This document shows, piece after piece, positions 36,165 to 44,501 of a stretch of 64,000 nt of DNA. Both the position numbers and the translations under genes were made by a program. The stretch is from the NCBI GenBank assembly GCA_012520505.1, contig JAAYOC010000017.1, positions 62,001 to 126,000 on the forward strand, read 5' to 3'. Within the stretch, counting starts at the first letter, position 1, and each line of letters opens with the position of its first letter. The notes under the pieces are model-generated. The model ran no database searches, was not told the DNA's origin, and saw only the letters and a program-made list of their open reading frames with translations. Source of the stretch: Oscillospiraceae bacterium. GTDB taxonomy: Bacteria > Bacillota > Clostridia > Oscillospirales > Acutalibacteraceae.

Positions 36165-37549
36165 AAATTACTGTAATTGGTGCCGGTCCCGGTGGATATG
36201 AAGCTGCTATCTATGCTGCAAAAAAGGGTGCCGAAGTAATTCTTGTTGAAAAAGACCAACTTGGTGGAACATGTCTAAATCGCGGGTGTATACCTACAAA
36301 AGCATTTCTTGCATCATATGATACTCTTTGTGCAGTAGAAAATGCTGCTACTTTTGGTATTAATATTACCGGAGAGGTTTTAGTTGACTATCCGACGATT
36401 CTTGAACGAAAAAATAAACTTATGGACTCTCTCATTAAGGGAATTAACTATCTCTGTGAGAAAGCCGGTGTCACAATTATAAATGGCATGGGATCTCTTA
36501 AAGATAACAAGACGGTTTTAGTTACTAAGGAAGATGGGTCTGTCGAAGAGATAAAAACAGATTATATTATTCTTGCAACCGGGTCTGTTCCAATGACACC
36601 CTCGTTTTTCAAAGTTGACCATAACCGTGTTATAACTTCAGATGAGGTTCTAAATTTTAACACCGTTCCATCTTCTATGATTATTGTTGGTGGTGGAGTA
36701 ATTGGTTGTGAAATTGGTCAATTTCTTCACGCAATGGGTACAGAAATGACAATTGTTGAAGCTCTTCCAAGGCTTATGGCTACAATGGATGAAGATGTTT
36801 CAAAACAAATTGCTCGACAATTTAAAAAAGAAAAAATTAAAGTAATCTGTGGAGATGGAATCACAGAAATTAATTCTTCTAACGCAGATGTGACTGTCAA
36901 ACTTGAATCCGGTAAAGAACTTTCAGCTGAATACGTGCTTGTAGCTGTTGGTCGTGCTCCTTTCACCAAAGGATTGAACCTTGAAAAAATAGGAGTTAAA
37001 GTATGCGAACAAGGCAAAGTCCTTGTAGATGAATATATGAAAACAAATATAGATAACGTTTTTGCAATTGGTGACGTTGTTCCATCAGTCCAACTTGCAC
37101 ATGTTGCCAGCAAAGAAGGTTTTATTGCTGTCGATAATATTTTTGGTGAAAAGAAAGCAATGACTTACCATGCAATTCCGGGTTGTGTATTTACCAACCC
37201 TGAACTTGCGTCTTGTGGAACATTAGAAAAAGATTTAATTGCTTCCGGTAAAGAACCAGATGTTGATTATAGAATTGGAACATTTGACTTTAGGGGACTT
37301 GGTAAGGCTCAGGCTTCCGGGCATATAACAGGTTTTGTAAAAGTTATTGCTGATATGGACGATGTTATCATAGGAGCAGAAATTGTCGGTGCAAGAGCTT
37401 CTGATATGATTCAGGTTCTCACAACCGCTGTAGAATGTGGTTTAACTGTCAAACAAGTCAGCTCTTCAATCTTCCCCCATCCGACAATGTGCGAAGCAAT
37501 AATGGAAGCTCTTCACGATATTCATAAAATGAGTGTTCACAAAGCATAA
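36161..37549 (+). CDS. lpdA: Dihydrolipoamide dehydrogenase
   Basis: A 462-residue FAD disulfide reductase. FAD motif VIGAGPGGYEAA, redox-active pair Cys38/Cys43 in GGTCLNRGCIPTK, the NAD fold IIVGGGVIGCEIG, FAIGDVVPSVQLAHVASKEG and the C-terminal His-Glu region FPHPTMCEAIMEAL. It reoxidises dihydrolipoamide with NAD+. It is co-translated with metF and followed by gcvH, a grouping also known from acetogen C1 clusters. No E2 or GcvP/GcvT gene is in the window. Confidence 0.94.
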   Translation: MKITVIGAGPGGYEAAIYAAKKGAEVILVEKDQLGGTCLNRGCIPTKAFLASYDTLCAVENAATFGINITGEVLVDYPTILERKNKLMDSLIKGINYLCEKAGVTIINGMGSLKDNKTVLVTKEDGSVEEIKTDYIILATGSVPMTPSFFKVDHNRVITSDEVLNFNTVPSSMIIVGGGVIGCEIGQFLHAMGTEMTIVEALPRLMATMDEDVSKQIARQFKKEKIKVICGDGITEINSSNADVTVKLESGKELSAEYVLVAVGRAPFTKGLNLEKIGVKVCEQGKVLVDEYMKTNIDNVFAIGDVVPSVQLAHVASKEGFIAVDNIFGEKKAMTYHAIPGCVFTNPELASCGTLEKDLIASGKEPDVDYRIGTFDFRGLGKAQASGHITGFVKVIADMDDVIIGAEIVGARASDMIQVLTTAVECGLTVKQVSSSIFPHPTMCEAIMEALHDIHKMSVHKA

Positions 37550-37598
37550 ATTATGTAGTATTATGTTTACATAATATAAAAAATAAGGAGGAAAGACT

Positions 37599-37973
37599 AT
37601 GGAATTCCCAACAGATTTAAAATACAGTGAAAATCACGCTTGGGTAAAAGTTGACGATGACATAGCTAAAATCGGTATCACAGAATATGCTGCTGAACAA
37701 CTTGGTGAAATCGTATTTATAGACCTTCCAGAAGAAGGTGAAACAATTGAGGTGGGAGAATCATTCACTGAAATTGAATCTTCAAAAACTTCTTCTGAGG
37801 TTCCTTCTCCGGTATCAGGTGAAATCATTGCAGTAAATTTTGAACTGGATGATGATCCTGAACTAATTAACGATGATGCTTTTGCAGCTTGGATTGTTGA
37901 AATTAAACTTGAAGATGAATCAGAAATTGAAGACCTTCTTGATGCAAGAGCCTACGAAGAAATTTGCGACTAA
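37599..37973 (+). CDS. gcvH: Glycine cleavage system H protein
   Basis: A 124-residue lipoyl carrier. The lipoyl-lysine is Lys63 in IESSKTSSEV, with the fold glycines following in PSPVSGEI. Starts FPTDLKYSENHAWVKV as usual for GcvH. In the full system it shuttles the aminomethyl group among GcvP, GcvT and Lpd; here only Lpd and the ligase are nearby. AAGGAGG precedes ATG. Confidence 0.95.
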   Translation: MEFPTDLKYSENHAWVKVDDDIAKIGITEYAAEQLGEIVFIDLPEEGETIEVGESFTEIESSKTSSEVPSPVSGEIIAVNFELDDDPELINDDAFAAWIVEIKLEDESEIEDLLDARAYEEICD

Positions 37974-37983
37974 TACTATTAAT

Positions 37984-38007
37984 AGGGGCGAGGCAAACCT
38001 CGCCCTT
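37984..38007 (+). terminator. Hairpin between gcvH and lplA
   Basis: Stem AGGGGCGAGG / CCTCGCCCTT with a CAAA loop, 10 bases after the gcvH stop. The tail (AAAATTTTAATGG) has a weak T run and includes the lplA ribosome site region, so it may only lower read-through or stabilise the upstream mRNA end. Confidence 0.6.
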
Positions 38008-38029
38008 AAAATTTTAATGGAGGCTAAAG

Positions 38030-39094
38030 ATGAATTCATTAAAATATATATTTGCAGAAAGCCGTTCTTTTAACCCTTATTTTAATTTAGCACTTGAAAA
38101 ATATCTCTATGACAACATGCACGATGACGAAATTATTTTTTTTCTTTGGCAAAATGAAAAAACGGTTGTTTGCGGAAGAAATCAAAATATTTATAAAGAG
38201 TGTAATGTAACAAAAATCGAACAACTTGGTGGTAAAATTGCGAGAAGACATTCTGGCGGTGGAGCTGTCTTTCATGATAAAGGAAATTTAAACTTTACCT
38301 TCATCGCAAATAAGAAAGTTTATAATCTGGAAAAACAATTGAATGTAATCATAGAAGCCTGCAAAAAATTTGGAATCAATGCCGTTCCTTCCGGTAGAAA
38401 TGATATTGAAGTAGATGGTAAAAAATTTTCCGGAAACGCATTTATAAAATCAAAAGATCGTATTTGTCATCACGGAACAATTATGATTGATATAAACAAT
38501 TGGTTTCTTGAAAACTCATTAAATCCATCACACGAAAAACTTGAAACAAAAGCTGTTAGTTCTGTGACCTCTCGTATTGCAAATCTTAAAGAATTTTCAG
38601 ACGAAATAACGGTTGAAAAAATGAGAACCGCTCTGGTAGAAAGTTTTAAAAAAATCTATGGCTTTAAAGAATGGTCTGAATTTATGTCTCTTGGCGGTCA
38701 AAAATTTCTCTCTAGCACAAGTAGAGGTGGCTGGCCTGCATCCAGTTCAACTCTTTCTATGCTTAAAGAAATTTCAGAAAGTCAAAAAATGTTTGCATCC
38801 AACGAATGGATTTTTGGTGAAAAATTCAGCTTTACTAACGCTATTTCTAAACGCTTCGATTGGGGCGAAATTGAACTTAATTTTGAGGTAAAAGGTGATA
38901 AAATAGTAAAAACAAAAGTATATTCAGACTGTCTTTTCCCTTCATTTATTTTAGAAATCGAAAAAGGCTTTTTAAAATCTAAATATACGGCAGCTAGTTT
39001 CTGCTCAATTGTTAATACCGCCGCTAAAAATTATGACACCGATTTATCGATAATTACAGATGATATAAACAATCTCATTACAGAATCTATCTAG
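38030..39094 (+). CDS. lplA: Lipoate--protein ligase A
   Basis: A 354-residue two-domain ligase that activates lipoate with ATP and attaches it to a lysine. Seen: FNPYFNLALEKYL, VVCGRNQN, KIARRHSGGGAVFHDKGNLNFTF (lipoyl-AMP loop, named in parts), GRNDIEVDGKKFSGNAF with the catalytic Lys, and ICHHGTIMIDIN; the C-terminal accessory domain is present (about 250-354). GcvH is the obvious substrate. GGAGG precedes ATG. Confidence 0.93.
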   Translation: MNSLKYIFAESRSFNPYFNLALEKYLYDNMHDDEIIFFLWQNEKTVVCGRNQNIYKECNVTKIEQLGGKIARRHSGGGAVFHDKGNLNFTFIANKKVYNLEKQLNVIIEACKKFGINAVPSGRNDIEVDGKKFSGNAFIKSKDRICHHGTIMIDINNWFLENSLNPSHEKLETKAVSSVTSRIANLKEFSDEITVEKMRTALVESFKKIYGFKEWSEFMSLGGQKFLSSTSRGGWPASSSTLSMLKEISESQKMFASNEWIFGEKFSFTNAISKRFDWGEIELNFEVKGDKIVKTKVYSDCLFPSFILEIEKGFLKSKYTAASFCSIVNTAAKNYDTDLSIITDDINNLITESI

Positions 39095-39247
39095 TATTCA
39101 GTATTTAATTATAAGGTCTATTAAAGTCTATTTGGATGAAATATAAGTTGAAATATAATTCAAATAACCTGGAACTCTACTGAAATTCTATTTGAATTAT
39201 TAAAACTCCAATTAAGCTATTAAAGATTAAGGAGAACTTGAAGAATT

Positions 39248-39895
39248 ATGAAACGATTATTAAGTGTACTTATCATGGCGATTCTTGCCGGCTTTGCAAT
39301 TGGACTTGGCGGAAGCGTTTTTCTCGCTATGCTTCCTATTTCAAAAGTTCTTGGGGCCTTCCTTTTTACAGTAGGACTCTTCACAGTGTGCACTCTAAAC
39401 CTTAACCTATTTACAGGAAAAGCCTGCTATATGTTTGATAACAAACCATCCTATCTTTTCGATTTACTAATAATATGGATTGGAAATCTAATCGGTGCTT
39501 GGCTCATTGCTTTTCTTATAATTTCTACAAGACTTGCTCCGGCATTTACTGAAGCAGCAAAAGGTCTAGTTACCACTAAAAATAACGACAGCCTATTAAG
39601 TCTTTTCGTTCTCGGCATGATTTGTAATGTTCTTATTTACATTGCTGTTGAGAACTTTAGAAACAATTCAAACGACTTTGCAAAAGTGTTAGCTTTAATT
39701 TTTGGTGTAATGGTGTTCATCCTTATGGGCACAGAACATAGTATTGCAGATATGTACTACTATGCAGTTGCAGGTGAACTGTTCACAGCAAACGGTCTTA
39801 TTCGCATAGTAATAATTACGCTCGGCAATGTTACAGGTGGCCTAATATTCCCGTTAAGTAAAAAAACTGCCGAAAAACTTACAAAAAGAATTTAA
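39248..39895 (+). CDS. Formate/nitrite transporter family channel (formate likely)
   Basis: A 215-residue membrane protein with six hydrophobic segments, the FNT fold. Seen: ILAGFAIGLGG, the broken-helix loop NLNLFTGK, LGMICNVLIYIAV, the central His in GTEHSIADMYY, and LGNVTGGLIFPL. It is short because both tails are minimal. Its place behind fhs and the C1 genes makes formate the likely substrate, either uptake for fhs or release. AAGGAG precedes ATG. Confidence 0.88.
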   Translation: MKRLLSVLIMAILAGFAIGLGGSVFLAMLPISKVLGAFLFTVGLFTVCTLNLNLFTGKACYMFDNKPSYLFDLLIIWIGNLIGAWLIAFLIISTRLAPAFTEAAKGLVTTKNNDSLLSLFVLGMICNVLIYIAVENFRNNSNDFAKVLALIFGVMVFILMGTEHSIADMYYYAVAGELFTANGLIRIVIITLGNVTGGLIFPLSKKTAEKLTKRI

Positions 39896-39923
39896 TACTA
39901 AAATTAAATTACACAAAAAGAGT

Positions 39924-39967
39924 AACGAAAGGTCCGAAACTTATACAAGTCCGAACCTTTCGTTTTT
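39924..39967 (+). terminator. Terminator of the C1 cluster
   Basis: Outer stem AACGAAAGGT / ACCTTTCGTT with an inner ACTT/AAGT helix, then TTTTTATTTTCC. Confidence 0.85.
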
Positions 39968-40027
39968 ATTTTCCTATTATTTTATCTACTAGTGTAATCT
40001 AAATAGAATCTTAATATCTCTCTAGTT

Positions 40028-41488
40028 CTACCCAATCAAGGCACCATTAGCATCAAATCTGTATACCTTACCATCAATAACTTGTCTTCCGGTTACCATA
40101 GTACCGTTTCTATTGAAATAGTACTTTTTACCTGAAATTTGTTTCCAACCAATTGTGAGCCTTGCATTCTCATCAAGGTAGCACCAACCATTACTGTCTT
40201 TCTGCCACTGGTTCTTAACAGCGCGTCCATCTGCACCAACATAGCACCATGTCACTGTGTCTCTAACCCATTTGTTAGTTACCATTATTCCATCTGCATC
40301 AAGGTAGCACCAACCTTTAGAATCTGCAACCCATTTGTTGGTTACCATTCTACCTTCTCTATCAAAATAACTCCAACCTGCTACGTGTTTGAACCACTTG
40401 TTAGTTAGACAACGTCCATCTGCGCCTACATAACACCAGCCTTTTGAATCTCTAACCCACTGATGTTTTGCCATTGCGCCATCATAACCAAGATAGCACC
40501 AACCTTTTGAATCTGACTTCCACTTATTTTTAAGTATAGTTTCATCAGAATTAAAGTAATACCATCTTCCCGAAACTTCCTGCCAGCCGGTACCTTTTAT
40601 TACCAATACATCAAAGAATGCATGTTTACCGGCAATTTCTGCTCTTAAGCAACGTGCAAAACCAGTAGGCCAATTAGTCTCACTAATTTCGCCCTTTCCT
40701 TTAGGTGACGGAGCGAGTGGATCTTCTAAATAAACATACGCATCAAGTCTTTCTGAATAATATCTTCTAATACCTCCTCCTCCTTTTAAGCCTCCCTCTT
40801 CTTCAATTAAAACCTCCGGGCCCCAGCCAGTTGAAGCTTTATAGTAAACTGTAATTGTTAGTGGTAGTGCTTCCTTTATATAGTAAAACTTCGTATTACC
40901 ATAACCATCTTCGTACTCAAAACCGTATCTCGTATCATACTCAAGAATTCCCACTTCAAGCTCTACAGTCATTAACTCAACCGGACTTTCCACTATTTTC
41001 ACCATAAAGCAAACATCAATTTCACCATGATAACCCTCTAACCAAGCATAAACGCTATATTCGTTACCTACAGTCCACTGATTTTCAAAATTTTGTGGGG
41101 AGTTTTCTTGAAAATAAATGTATAAATCAAGTTTTTCCGAATAATCATCTGTACCTGTCAAAACTTCATCCGCATAACCTGTTTCTTCCTTAAACTTTAT
41201 TGTTATGATCTTTTTTAGTTCATCAAAATATTCATAATAAAAATATTCAGGTGTCCTATCTTCCCCGTTTCCTTTTTCATCTCCACCAATATAGTCGCGT
41301 TTCATATAACCGTATCGTAAATCCTTTTCAATCATCGGTTCTACATTAGTTATAGTGATTGAATCAACATCTTCAGGTCTTGGCCCTACCTCTGCATTCG
41401 CAGGAACTGCACTTAACGGCAACATCGACAATACCATTGCAAGTGTTAAAATTAAACTTGCTATTCTTAATTTCCTCATTTTCTTCAT
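40028..41488 (-). CDS. Secreted protein with choline/glucan-type cell-wall-binding repeats
   Basis: A 486-residue exported protein. Signal peptide to about residue 31 (PANA). Residues 45-165 and 170-295 look like two diverged copies of one domain: each has (R)YG(Y/F), an aromatic FYY or FYYI strand, an ETGY or STGW strand, a YSEKLDLYIYF / YSERLDAYVYL strand and a final GEIDVCF / KHAFFDV strand. Residues 300-486 are about eight 20-residue aromatic repeats (GWCYLDADGIMVTNKWV type) that bind teichoic-acid choline or glucans. No enzyme motif was seen. AGGAGG precedes ATG. Confidence 0.85.
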   Translation of the reverse strand: MKKMRKLRIASLILTLAMVLSMLPLSAVPANAEVGPRPEDVDSITITNVEPMIEKDLRYGYMKRDYIGGDEKGNGEDRTPEYFYYEYFDELKKIITIKFKEETGYADEVLTGTDDYSEKLDLYIYFQENSPQNFENQWTVGNEYSVYAWLEGYHGEIDVCFMVKIVESPVELMTVELEVGILEYDTRYGFEYEDGYGNTKFYYIKEALPLTITVYYKASTGWGPEVLIEEEGGLKGGGGIRRYYSERLDAYVYLEDPLAPSPKGKGEISETNWPTGFARCLRAEIAGKHAFFDVLVIKGTGWQEVSGRWYYFNSDETILKNKWKSDSKGWCYLGYDGAMAKHQWVRDSKGWCYVGADGRCLTNKWFKHVAGWSYFDREGRMVTNKWVADSKGWCYLDADGIMVTNKWVRDTVTWCYVGADGRAVKNQWQKDSNGWCYLDENARLTIGWKQISGKKYYFNRNGTMVTGRQVIDGKVYRFDANGALIG

Positions 41489-41674
41489 AAAAAGCCTCCT
41501 GATTTGTATATTTTCTATTTGTGTGTTTATATAAACACCTTACATTTTTTATTTTACCTTTTCGAAACTGATAAAGCAATCTATTTAGTGTTTTAAACTG
41601 TAAAATCTTTTACCATAAAATGTAAAATCTCTCATCAATGCTATTGCTTAATTGGCTTAATTAAAATAAAAAAG

Positions 41675-41706
41675 AAGTGTCTCCATTAATGGAGACACTT
41701 TTCCTT
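41675..41706 (-). terminator. Terminator of the metQNI operon
   Basis: Perfect palindrome with arms AAGTGTCTCCATT / AATGGAGACACTT. The minus strand continues CTTTTTTATTTT, a good T run, after metI. Confidence 0.85.
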
Positions 41707-41723
41707 TTTTAGACTGTTAAATA

Positions 41724-42431
41724 CTATTGATTCTTAAGTCGTTTATCACTCTTTATTGCAAATTTTGTTCCTATACGTTGGAAAATCTCAACTATGATAA
41801 CAAGAAGAACAACTGCAACAACCATTACCAGATATTTATATCTATAATATCCATAAGTAATGGCAATTTTACCAAGACCGCCACCACCAATAATTCCGGA
41901 CATTGCCGAATAACCGAGAATTGTTGTAATTGCAATAGTTGCATTTGAAATAAGACTTGGTATACTTTCCGGAATCATCACTTTTACAATAATTTGAAAC
42001 GGAGATGCTCCCATACTTCTAGCTGCTTCAATAATATTAGGGTCAAGCTCTCTAAGAGAACTTTCAACAAGTCTTGCAATAAATGGAAATGCTGCAATTA
42101 CAAGTGGCACAATTGAAGCTACTGTACCTACAGTTGTTCCAACGATTGCACGGGTTAAAGGAAATACTAAAATCATTAAAATAAGAAATGGAATTGAGCG
42201 AAGAAGGTTAATAAAACCTCCAAGAATCCTCATAAACACATTTGGAAGTGGAAGAATACCGTTTTTTTCTCCTACAACTAAAAGAACTCCTAAAGGTAGG
42301 CCTATGATAATTGCAAAAAGTGTTGAAAGAATTGTTACATAGACTGTTTCCCAAACCGCAAGAGGAATTTCAGTAGATAAAATAAACATGGCTTCATCAA
42401 AAGCTTCTTTTGTGAAAGCATTACTGAGCAT
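41724..42431 (-). CDS. metI: Methionine ABC transporter permease
   Basis: A 235-residue permease with five membrane segments. The EAA loop is EAARSMGASPFQIIVKVMIPES, contacting MetN. Its ATG overlaps the last 11 bases of metN, so translation is coupled. With MetN and MetQ it imports D/L-methionine or a close analogue. Confidence 0.93.
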   Translation of the reverse strand: MLSNAFTKEAFDEAMFILSTEIPLAVWETVYVTILSTLFAIIIGLPLGVLLVVGEKNGILPLPNVFMRILGGFINLLRSIPFLILMILVFPLTRAIVGTTVGTVASIVPLVIAAFPFIARLVESSLRELDPNIIEAARSMGASPFQIIVKVMIPESIPSLISNATIAITTILGYSAMSGIIGGGGLGKIAITYGYYRYKYLVMVVAVVLLVIIVEIFQRIGTKFAIKSDKRLKNQ

Positions 42432-43434
42432 CTTCGAAAACCTCCTCTACAATTACATCTTCAACTGATTCAAGATATTCTTTTGCAATAATCATATCTT
42501 CCTTGCCACCCATAATACCAAGAAGCATATTTCCATATGCTTTCTCTCCAATACTTTTTGTGTTTGCACCAAGAATTGAAGCTTCTATTCCTTTGTCCTT
42601 TGCAAGTTGTGCAATTAACGGACGTTCTGTTGCAATAGCTCCGTTAAATACCACTCTTATTCTGTGTTCACCCTCACGTATTGCTAGAACTTCAGGGTCG
42701 CCATCAGGAAAAACAAGATGTCTTGCAGCAGCAGATTTTGGATGTGAAAAGATATCGGAAACTTCTCCTTCCTCAACTACAGAACCATTCTCTAAAATTG
42801 CAACTCTGCTACAAATTCTTTCAATTACAGACATTTGGTGAGTAATAACAATACAGGTAATTCCCAATGTTCTATTTATATCCTGTATAAGTTCAAGGAT
42901 AGAATGAGTCGTTTTTGGGTCAAGTGCTGAAGTCGCTTCATCACACAGTAAAACTTTGGGGTCAGTCGCAAGTGCTCTTGCAATTGCAACACGCTGTTGT
43001 TGTCCACCTGATAATTGAGCCGGATATGCATTTGCTTTATCTAAAAGACCTACAATTTCAAGAAGCTCCATCGCTCTTTTTTTCGCTTCACTTTTCTTAA
43101 TTCCCACCAATTCAAGTGGAAAACATACATTTTTTAAGCAAGTGCGTTGCATAAGTAAATTGAAACTTTGAAATATCATCGTAACCTTTTTTCTCATGTC
43201 ACGAAGATCTTTTTCAGAAAGCGCACCTACATCAACACCGTCTATTAAGACAGTTCCTTCTGTAGGACGTTCCAACATATTTATGCAACGTACCAACGTA
43301 CTCTTTCCTGCACCGCTCATTCCAATAATTCCATATATTGAACCGTTTGGAATAGTTATATTCACATTCCGTAACGCATGAACTTCATCGTCAGCGCCAA
43401 TAAATCTTTTAGAAAGATTTACAATCTCAATCAT
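42421..43434 (-). CDS. metN: Methionine ABC transporter ATP-binding protein
   Basis: A 337-residue ATPase: Walker A GMSGAGKST, Q-loop IFQSFNLL, signature LSGGQQQR, Walker B VLLCDEATSALD, then a C-terminal NIL domain (about 260-337) that in known MetN proteins binds Met and inhibits transport. The start codon directly abuts a 22-bp tandem repeat whose last copy supplies the GGAGG ribosome site. Confidence 0.94.
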   Translation of the reverse strand: MIEIVNLSKRFIGADDEVHALRNVNITIPNGSIYGIIGMSGAGKSTLVRCINMLERPTEGTVLIDGVDVGALSEKDLRDMRKKVTMIFQSFNLLMQRTCLKNVCFPLELVGIKKSEAKKRAMELLEIVGLLDKANAYPAQLSGGQQQRVAIARALATDPKVLLCDEATSALDPKTTHSILELIQDINRTLGITCIVITHQMSVIERICSRVAILENGSVVEEGEVSDIFSHPKSAAARHLVFPDGDPEVLAIREGEHRIRVVFNGAIATERPLIAQLAKDKGIEASILGANTKSIGEKAYGNMLLGIMGGKEDMIIAKEYLESVEDVIVEEVFEDAQ

Positions 43435-43522
43435 TCTAATATGCCTCCACAGAAAATCTGATATGTCACCACAGAAAATCTAATATGCTTCCACAAAAAA
43501 TCTAATATGCCGCCACAGAAAA
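43435..43522. repeat. Four exact-length 22-bp tandem repeats at the metN start
   Basis: Units at 43435, 43457, 43479 and 43501, each 22 bases and together 88 bases. They begin TCTAATATG, TCTGATATG, TCTAATATG and TCTAATATG and end CCACAGAAAA (CCACAAAAAA in unit 3). On the coding strand the three bases after GTGG that vary make the Shine-Dalgarno: GGAGG in the unit touching the metN ATG, but GGTGA, GGAAG and GGCGG in the others. Confidence 0.95.
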
Positions 43523-43557
43523 TGCCGACTGCCCACTATGAGCAGTCGGCATTTTTT
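43519..43557 (-). terminator. Hairpin between metQ and metN
   Basis: Perfect 14-bp stem AAAATGCCGACTGC / GCAGTCGGCATTTT with a 9-base loop, directly after the metQ stop. The T run on the minus strand is short (TTTTCTG), so it may partly terminate and make more MetQ than MetN/MetI. Confidence 0.75.
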
Positions 43558-43562
43558 AATAA

Positions 43563-44411
43563 CTATTTAGCCTTAATTGCATCGAGAGATGTCTGTTTTC
43601 CACCATAAATACCCATTGGTTCAACGTGAATTGCAGCAATTGAAACTACTTTTGTTCCATTTTCTTTATTGAAATCTTCAAGATATGGAAGATGTTGAAA
43701 ATAGTTAGCATCCACTTCGCCCGAGTCAACAACATTATTTGGCTGTACATAATCTGTAAATTCCTTAATTTCAAGAATGATTTCTTTTTCAGCAAGGATT
43801 TCTTTTGCAACTGCAAGAATTTCAGCATGAGGTGTTGGACTTGCTGCTACCGTAATTTTCTTACCCTTAAGAGCAGCATAATCAACTGATTTGTCGAAAC
43901 CATCTGTTGGATTTTCAACAACTCCAAGAATTTCACCGTTATATTTTTCTTCTATGTAGTCTGCTACCTTCTGTGAAGAAACAGCCGCTATGAGAGCTTT
44001 TGCCCAATCAGCTTTTTCATTACCTTCCTTAACACAGATAATGTTAGCATAATTTGAAAATGCGCCTTCAACATCAAGTGCATTTTTAGGACTAAGTCCC
44101 GCTTCAATTGCATAATTTGAATTGATAACTGCATAGTCAACGTCCTGAAGAACGTTTGGAAGCTGAGCTGCTTCTACTTCTTTAATCTCAATACCATAAG
44201 GATTTTCTACAATGTCAGCCTTTGTTGCTGTAATGCCCGCTCCTTCTTTAAGTTTAATGAGACCCATGTTTTCAAGAAGAATCAAAGCTCTTGCTTCATT
44301 TGTTGTGTCATTTGGTACTGCTATTGTAATTGGTGCTTTCTTATCTGCTCCACAAGCAGCAAAAGAGAGTAGGAATACAAAGCAAAGAATAATTGAAATT
44401 ATTTTTTTCAT
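43563..44411 (-). CDS. metQ: Methionine-binding lipoprotein MetQ with circularly permuted domain order
   Basis: A 282-residue substrate-binding lipoprotein of the NlpA/MetQ family. Signal peptide with lipobox FAAC (Cys20). Residues 28-165 (ITIAVPNDTTNEARAL, GLIKLKEGAGITAT, DIVENP, EAAQLP, YAVINSNYA, EEKYNGE) match what is normally the C-terminal half. A linker (166-183) leads to residues 184-282 (ASPTPHAEIL, FTDYVQPN, GEVDANYFQHLPYL, IHVEPMGIY, ending TSLDAIKAK), normally the N-terminal half. In ordinary MetQ the SLDEL segment runs directly into VAVPND; here these are the two protein ends. All blocks are present once, so a working fold is plausible. Neighbours metN and metI are normal. Confidence 0.92.
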   Translation of the reverse strand: MKKIISIILCFVFLLSFAACGADKKAPITIAVPNDTTNEARALILLENMGLIKLKEGAGITATKADIVENPYGIEIKEVEAAQLPNVLQDVDYAVINSNYAIEAGLSPKNALDVEGAFSNYANIICVKEGNEKADWAKALIAAVSSQKVADYIEEKYNGEILGVVENPTDGFDKSVDYAALKGKKITVAASPTPHAEILAVAKEILAEKEIILEIKEFTDYVQPNNVVDSGEVDANYFQHLPYLEDFNKENGTKVVSIAAIHVEPMGIYGGKQTSLDAIKAK

Positions 44412-44501
44412 ATTGTTATCTCCTTTTTTATTTTTAAAAAATTTAGTAAATTCTACACTAAAACTAAAGGTGTTGTCAATTTAAAGATACCAAAAGTATC
44501 A

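Noticed and set aside
43435-43522. 22-bp repeats as a miniature CRISPR
   Set aside because: The units are contiguous without spacers, differ from one another at the Shine-Dalgarno bases, and no cas genes are present.
43563-44411. MetQ as a truncated or frameshifted gene
   Set aside because: The frame is continuous from lipoprotein signal to stop, and all conserved blocks of both lobes occur once, only in swapped order.
44412-44501. SAM riboswitch or Met T-box before metQ
   Set aside because: The 90-base gap has no S-box core or T-box sequence; only T-rich spacer was seen.
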